From Erysipelotrichaceae bacterium (lineage in GTDB: Bacteria > Bacillota_I > Bacilli_A > Erysipelotrichales > Erysipelotrichaceae), in the NCBI GenBank assembly GCA_017419065.1, contig JAFOMB010000152.1, positions 1 through 10,745 on the forward strand: 10,745 bases of DNA, read 5' to 3'. The notes under the pieces were generated by a model. That model did not search any database, was not told the origin of the DNA, and saw only the letters and a program-made list of their open reading frames with translations. A program made the translations under genes and the position numbers. Of the stretch, positions 6,106 through 10,745 are shown piece after piece. Numbering within the stretch: the stretch's first letter is position 1; the number at the start of each line of letters is the position of its first letter.

Positions 6106-6142
6106 AGGAAACCCTGTGCCAAAAAGAGAACAGGCAGGGGAG

Positions 6143-6153
6143 TACAATATAGT
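6143..6153 (+). promoter_or_regulatory. Possible -10 region for addBA
   Basis: Overlapping -10-like hexamers TACAAT (6143-6148) and TATAGT (6148-6153) lie 19-29 nt before the addB ATG, after the preceding terminator. No clear -35 box is seen. A promoter is expected here because the upstream transcript terminates, but the exact position is uncertain. Confidence 0.4.
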
Positions 6154-6171
6154 TATCAGGAATTTGGTAAA

Positions 6172-8745
6172 ATGAAAAGTGGAATGAAAGAGACGGTCAT
6201 ACTGGCACCTCATTGTAAGCAGAGAGAACTCTTCAGGACTTTAGCCCGCTTCGGGAAGGATCATTTCGGTGTCCGGGTGATGGATGCCGGAGAACTCTCT
6301 AAAACGCTGCTTCTCAGAAGCAGCGTTTCCTATGGGAAGCTGATCGCTTTGAAAGAGGAGACCTATCTCTACGACTCCTTTTTAAGAGATATTCCTTACT
6401 TCCGCCTTTCTTCTTTTCAGGACAGCCGGCATATCGCTGTAAGCTTCCATCAGCTGCGCTCCCTGATCCTTCAGGATGAAGAAAAGACCATCTCGGATAA
6501 GCTGAAGGAAGGGGTCTTCCTTGAGAAGAATGAAGCACTGACAGAAGTCTATGAACGCTATAACAGACTGAAAAAAGAAGCCGGTGTTCTGGATGAGATC
6601 GACCTGATCCGTCTGGCTGTTGAGAAGGCGGAGAAGAGAAAAGATATCTCTTTCAAAAGCCTGAAGGAATACCCGCTGACACCGCTGGAGGAAGCCCTTC
6701 TGAAGAAGGCCTCCGGCGATCGCGAAGAGATCTCTCTGCGTGATCTCTATCCAAAGGGTGAGGAAAGAGAATTCTCCTATCATCAGGCCTATGACATCTC
6801 GGATGAGATCCGGGAAGTTCTGGAAGATATCTATCAGAAGAACATCCCGTTTGATGAATGCCTGATCGCTTTGAGCTCGTCATCCGATTATCTGCCTTTA
6901 CTGTATGACACTGCCGTTTTATATGACGTGCCTCTTTCTTCGGGGCTCGGCTGGCCTGTCACGCTTTCTTCGGCAGCCGGTTTACTGAAGCGTTATGATG
7001 ACCACGCCCGCTATGGCTTCCACGCGGTGGAGAGCCTGAAGAGACTGGTGCTCTTCGAGGGCTTTGATAAGTCTGTTTTCTTGGAAAAGACAGGACTTGA
7101 GGAAAGAGAACTGGAAGACTTCCTGAAGGCGGCAGGACAGCTGCGTTTAGATGGAAGCGATCACGATAAGAAGACGCTGAAGGCGTACCGGGGCGTCCTG
7201 GATAAAAACCATCAGAAAGGTGATAAGGCCAACACGCAGAAGCAGATCGAAAAGGACGAGCGCTTCTATCAGGCTGCCCTGATCCTCTCGGAGGAGTTCT
7301 CCAAAGGTCTCCCATACTTCCTGGATACCTATACCCTGCGCCGACAGAGTGAAAGGGCAGGAAGGATCGATGAGGGTGCTGTACGGGCCTTTACTGAGGA
7401 ACTGGAGCGCTACTTCTATGAGAAGAAGAGTGATGACTACAGCGATATCTTCGAGCTCCTGTTCAGAAACAATGTGGCGAAAGAAGACGAGACACCGGGA
7501 AGACTCTTTGTGACAGATATCCCGGGAGCTCTGACATCTCTCAGAAAACACATCTATATCCTGGGACTGAGTGCTGACCGCTTCCCGGGGAAGGCGAAGG
7601 AAGATCCTTACTTCCTGGATGACGACCTCTCGCTCTTCTATGAGAAGGCGATGTTCCTGTCTGAAGAGAAGATACAGCGGAAGAAGGAAGAACTCTATGA
7701 CCTGCTTTCTTTAGGAAGACACAGCAGCTGCGAGATCACGCTTTCCTATCCTTCCTATGACATCGCGGCGATCAAGGGGGCCAATCCTTCCAGTATCCTC
7801 TTCGAGATCTATCAGAAAGACCATCCGGAAGCGGACATGGACGCCTTTACGAATGTTTTGAAGAAGACGGGTTTCTTCTCCGCGGACCTGGATCCTCTTA
7901 GGGAGATCGGGAAGAAGGGGGAAGACCACATCCTCCTGGTGACACCTGAGAAGAAGGGTGTCGAAGAGAAGGCCATCACGAAGAGAAAGTTCTCGCCGTC
8001 GGCGATCGAAGACTACTTCGCCTGTCCGAAGCAGTTCTACTATAAACGCATCCTGCGCCTGGAGGAGAAAGAGGATGATGATGTCCTGAAAGTCCTGCCG
8101 GCAGATATACTCGGGACTCTGGCCCATGCGCTCATGGAGGAGATCGCCGGGAAAGACATCGACAGAACAGACTTCCTGAACTTGTGTAAGGAAGCTTTTG
8201 AAGACGCCATGAAGCAGAGAGTCCCTGTTTTTGAAGAAGACAGAAAGGCTGAAGAGAAGCGCTTCCTGCAGATGATGAGAAGGGCCTATGACGCCGATCC
8301 TCATAATGAAGTCCTCTCTGCCGAGGAAAAGCTCTCTGCCCGTCATCCAAGCGGCATCATCATCGAAGGCTTCCCGGACAGAGTCGAGAGGAATCGCAGC
8401 GGTCAGGCGATCATCGCCGACTTCAAGACCGGGAGAAAGATCCACCACGTGGATGATGATATCCTGACCTGCCTGCAGGTCATCCTGTACGCCTATATCC
8501 TCGAAAGCAGCGGCACCGATATCAAGGCCTGTGTCTACCGCTATCTCCGTCACTCCCGCAACGTCACGATACAGTATGACGAAGAAAACAAGAGAGTACT
8601 GGGAGAGATGCTGGAAGGGATGGAGAAGGCTCTGGAAGCCAATGAATTCCCGTGTATCGAAAAGCCGGACGTGAATAAGGAGCCGTGCCGCTATTGCGAT
8701 TATCAGAACCTCTGCGGACTGTGGAAGGGAGAAGAAGATGAGTGA
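6172..8745 (+). CDS. addB: ATP-dependent helicase/deoxyribonuclease subunit B (AddB/RexB-like)
   Basis: Second subunit of the AddAB (RexAB) helicase-nuclease that resects double-strand breaks for RecA-dependent repair. The C-terminus carries the RecB-type nuclease and iron-sulfur motifs: C618 (YFACPKQFYYK), H652 (GTLAHALMEE), D736 (GFPDRVE), D750 and K752 (ADFKTG), Q769 with LY at 772-773, and cysteines C839, C842 and C848. The nuclease site and all four cluster cysteines therefore look intact. The middle contains the helicase-like segment LFVTDIPGALTSLRKHIYILGLSADRFPG (445-473). The N-terminus has VILAPHCKQRELF where AddB proteins of the Bacillus type have a Walker A, so ATP binding is probably lost, as in RexB-type proteins. 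At 857 residues it is well below the 1100-1170 usual for AddB. The ATG at 6172 has AGGA 10 nt upstream; a second ATG at 6184 is possible. It overlaps addA by 8 nt. Confidence 0.87.
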   Translation: MKSGMKETVILAPHCKQRELFRTLARFGKDHFGVRVMDAGELSKTLLLRSSVSYGKLIALKEETYLYDSFLRDIPYFRLSSFQDSRHIAVSFHQLRSLILQDEEKTISDKLKEGVFLEKNEALTEVYERYNRLKKEAGVLDEIDLIRLAVEKAEKRKDISFKSLKEYPLTPLEEALLKKASGDREEISLRDLYPKGEEREFSYHQAYDISDEIREVLEDIYQKNIPFDECLIALSSSSDYLPLLYDTAVLYDVPLSSGLGWPVTLSSAAGLLKRYDDHARYGFHAVESLKRLVLFEGFDKSVFLEKTGLEERELEDFLKAAGQLRLDGSDHDKKTLKAYRGVLDKNHQKGDKANTQKQIEKDERFYQAALILSEEFSKGLPYFLDTYTLRRQSERAGRIDEGAVRAFTEELERYFYEKKSDDYSDIFELLFRNNVAKEDETPGRLFVTDIPGALTSLRKHIYILGLSADRFPGKAKEDPYFLDDDLSLFYEKAMFLSEEKIQRKKEELYDLLSLGRHSSCEITLSYPSYDIAAIKGANPSSILFEIYQKDHPEADMDAFTNVLKKTGFFSADLDPLREIGKKGEDHILLVTPEKKGVEEKAITKRKFSPSAIEDYFACPKQFYYKRILRLEEKEDDDVLKVLPADILGTLAHALMEEIAGKDIDRTDFLNLCKEAFEDAMKQRVPVFEEDRKAEEKRFLQMMRRAYDADPHNEVLSAEEKLSARHPSGIIIEGFPDRVERNRSGQAIIADFKTGRKIHHVDDDILTCLQVILYAYILESSGTDIKACVYRYLRHSRNVTIQYDEENKRVLGEMLEGMEKALEANEFPCIEKPDVNKEPCRYCDYQNLCGLWKGEEDE
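6302..6328 (+). repeat. 12-bp perfect inverted repeat inside addB
   Basis: AAACGCTGCTTC (6302-6313) is the exact reverse complement of GAAGCAGCGTTT (6317-6328), leaving a 3-nt spacer TCA. It would form a very stable hairpin 130 nt into the addB message. There is no T-run downstream on the + strand. Read on the - strand, the stem is followed by TTTT, so it could act as a weak terminator for antisense transcription. Confidence 0.7.
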
Positions 8746-10745
8746 GATCCTGAAAGACCAGGCTGAAAGAGATATGATCATCCGTGAGACGAAACGGAAT
8801 ATTTTCGTCGAGGCCGGTGCCGGATCCGGAAAGACGACGATCCTCGTAGAGAGGATGGTCGCCATGGTGGAAAGCGGCATCCCGATCTCTTCGATCTCCG
8901 CCATCACATTTACCAAGGCTGCCGCCAATGAGTTCTATGAACGCTTCCAGAAGAGACTCGTGGAACGCTCTCATGAAAAAGAAGAAGATTATATAGAAGG
9001 ACCGGCGAAGCTGCCGAGACCGACAGAGCTCAGCCGCAAGAGATGCGAGGAAGCCCTGCGCAACATCGATCTCTGCTTTTTAGGGACTATCGACTCCTTC
9101 TGCAGTCTCTTATTATCGGAATATCCGTCGGAAGCCTCTATCCCGTCTTCTGCCGGTACACATGAAGAAAAGGAGATGGCGGAGATCTACTCCCGCCACT
9201 ACTCCCTGATCAAGGACGGCAGTTATGGAGAAGAACTCCGGGAGAAGGCCCTGGCTTTTGAGGGACTTCTCGATTCTTCCAAAGACGCGAGAGACCTCTT
9301 CGTCTTCCTGTTCGGGAAGATGATGGATCTGCGCAACGGGACTTTTGATTACCCGGAGATCACAGAGGGATTTGAAGACTATTTCAGAGAAGAGAAGTCT
9401 TTACTGTTGGGAGCTTTCTCGGAACTGAGAAAGAGGAGCGGGTTCCGTCTTTCCGGCACCAAGAAGAACGAGGAATCCTGGGAATACTTCTTACGCAATG
9501 ATATCGAAGAAGACCTGGAGGACAACGCCGTCATCTCTATATACAACGACCTCAAGGCCATCAAGGGCATGCGCCTGATCTATGACGAGGAGGCGATGGA
9601 GACCACTGCGGACATCCGGAAGCTCTTCTCTCCTCATCAGAACAGCCGTATAAAAAAAGAAGTCGTCTATGACTATTACCATTTCGAAGAGACTGCCGAT
9701 GAGATGATCAGAAAGATCGATAACTACCGTCTCTCCCGCGCCGCTTCCTTTGTGGAAGAGTGTCTTCCGGCACTGAGTGAAAGAATGAGAGAAGAGGGAT
9801 CTCTCAGTTTCTTTGACTACCTGCTCTATCTCAGAGATACCCTGAAGAAGGATGCCGGGAAGGAAGGGAGACTCATCCGTCAGATCCAGAAGAAACGCCG
9901 CTATTATCTGATCGATGAATTCCAGGATACCAATCCGATCCAGGCGGAGATTTTCTTCTATCTCTCCGCGGAAACAATCGAGGAAGACTGGCGGAACTGT
10001 GTCCCTTATCCGGGAAGTCTCTTCATCGTCGGAGACCCGAAGCAGTCCATCTACCGCTTTCGCAACGCGGATATCGCCTCCTTCAAGAGAGTCGGAGAGA
10101 TGTTTGAAAAAGAAGGCTGTTCCTCCTTGAAACTGAATACGAACTTCCGTTCCGCGCCATCTGTCTGCGACTGGTTCCGCGAGACCTTCCGGAAGATCCT
10201 GAGCGAAGATACGGAAGACCAGTGTGCCTTTGAAGACATCTACGCCGGAAGAAAGGAAGACACGGAAGGGACGCTGTGCGGGGTCTATTCCTATCCTGTC
10301 AATAAAGACAAAGGAAAGAAGAGCGACGAAGATAAGAAGATCGTCGAGATCATCCGCCGTCTTGTGAACAACGATGCCATCCTGATACAGGATCGAGGTC
10401 AGAGAAGAAAGATCCGCTATGGCGATTTCATGATCATCACCGAGAAGAAGGCCTCTACTTCCGAGATCGGGGTCATCCTCCACAAGGAGGGGATCGCCTG
10501 CCGCATCGAGGGAGACATGTCTCTGAAAGACTGTCCGGCCTTACTGGATGTGATCGCAATCTATGGGGCTGCCGTCAGGAAGGATTCGAGGAAATACGCC
10601 GCTGCCATGGCCAAGGCTGCCTGCTTCGGCTATGAAGATAAAGAACTCTATCCTCTGTTAGAAGACATGACGAAAGAGGAAGTGCCGGAAGATTCTCTGG
10701 AAGCTTTACGGCGAAGCCTTATTGCGAAGAAAGACAGCTGTTCCC
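8738..10745 (+). CDS. addA: ATP-dependent helicase/nuclease subunit A, 5' part (3' end outside window)
   Basis: Superfamily 1 (UvrD-type) helicase subunit of AddAB. The frame is open from the ATG at 8738 to the window edge (669 codons), so the rest of the helicase and any C-terminal nuclease domain (full AddA is about 1230 residues) are not visible. Motifs in order: Walker A AGAGSGKTT (26-34); motif Ia ITFTKAAANEF soon after; a TIDSFCSLLL segment typical of AddA/RecB; Walker B LIDEFQDTN (391-399; D393, E394); motif III GDPKQSIYRFR (432-442); and motif IV LNTNFRS (466-472). The helicase motor therefore looks active, in contrast with the Walker-less AddB. The start overlaps the addB stop codon (ATGAGTGA) and has AAGGGAG at 8725-8731 six nt upstream, which indicates translational coupling and equal subunit supply. 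Confidence 0.92.
   Translation, partial: MSEILKDQAERDMIIRETKRNIFVEAGAGSGKTTILVERMVAMVESGIPISSISAITFTKAAANEFYERFQKRLVERSHEKEEDYIEGPAKLPRPTELSRKRCEEALRNIDLCFLGTIDSFCSLLLSEYPSEASIPSSAGTHEEKEMAEIYSRHYSLIKDGSYGEELREKALAFEGLLDSSKDARDLFVFLFGKMMDLRNGTFDYPEITEGFEDYFREEKSLLLGAFSELRKRSGFRLSGTKKNEESWEYFLRNDIEEDLEDNAVISIYNDLKAIKGMRLIYDEEAMETTADIRKLFSPHQNSRIKKEVVYDYYHFEETADEMIRKIDNYRLSRAASFVEECLPALSERMREEGSLSFFDYLLYLRDTLKKDAGKEGRLIRQIQKKRRYYLIDEFQDTNPIQAEIFFYLSAETIEEDWRNCVPYPGSLFIVGDPKQSIYRFRNADIASFKRVGEMFEKEGCSSLKLNTNFRSAPSVCDWFRETFRKILSEDTEDQCAFEDIYAGRKEDTEGTLCGVYSYPVNKDKGKKSDEDKKIVEIIRRLVNNDAILIQDRGQRRKIRYGDFMIITEKKASTSEIGVILHKEGIACRIEGDMSLKDCPALLDVIAIYGAAVRKDSRKYAAAMAKAACFGYEDKELYPLLEDMTKEEVPEDSLEALRRSLIAKKDSCS

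Noticed and set aside
8095..8104. 10-bp palindrome CTGCCGGCAG in addB
   Set aside because: Isolated in coding sequence, short and GC-rich; plausible by chance with this codon usage.
7711..8928. 405-codon open frame on the - strand across addB and addA
   Set aside because: It covers the nuclease domain of AddB and the Walker A region of AddA, both clearly coding on the + strand.
9491..10483. 330-codon open frame on the - strand inside addA
   Set aside because: It is antisense to the helicase motifs II, III and IV of AddA, so it is a shadow.
1..10745. CRISPR arrays, tRNA/rRNA genes, insertion sequences, phage genes
   Set aside because: No spaced repeat array, no structural RNA signature and no transposase or integrase frame was seen on either strand.

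Overview
The window looks like a Bacillota (Firmicutes) chromosome of moderate GC, possibly from a gut-associated Erysipelotrichia- or Clostridia-type lineage. This is inferred from the AddAB/RexAB-type recombination genes, AGGAGG-like ribosome sites, hairpin-plus-T-run terminators and an anaerobic-style iron-sulfur flavoprotein. I cannot assign a genus. All genes read on the + strand.

Layout. (1) Positions 1-711 hold the 3' two-thirds of metK (S-adenosylmethionine synthetase), ending in a clear terminator. (2) Positions 817-1328 hold a BrnT/BrnA type II toxin-antitoxin pair with a 4-nt overlap. It is bracketed by two near-identical 32-bp direct repeats (709-740 and 1326-1357), each starting exactly at the stop codon of the preceding gene. 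(3) Positions 1446-1688 encode an 80-residue membrane protein of unknown function with its own terminator. (4) Positions 1835-6071 form a two-gene operon. The first gene encodes a flavoprotein closely resembling the polyenoic fatty acid (linoleate) isomerase PAI of Cutibacterium acnes. The second encodes a 935-residue multi-cluster iron-sulfur/FAD/NAD(P)H oxidoreductase: a GltD-type core fused to a cysteine-rich N-terminal module and a C-terminal ferredoxin domain. A hairpin sits in the leader and a strong terminator closes the operon. (5) From 6172 to the window edge lie addB (a short, Walker-A-less RexB-like form) and the 5' two-thirds of addA. They overlap by 8 nt and encode the double-strand-break repair helicase-nuclease.

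The most interesting unit is the operon at 1835-6071. A PAI-type isomerase is redox-neutral overall, so its tight pairing with a large NAD(P)H-fed electron-transfer flavoprotein suggests a polyunsaturated fatty acid isomerisation-plus-reduction (detoxification or biohydrogenation) system, or a reductive function for the PAI-like enzyme. The pairing is visible in the sequence. The function of the pair is inference. The second point of interest is the direct-repeat-flanked toxin-antitoxin cassette at the end of metK.
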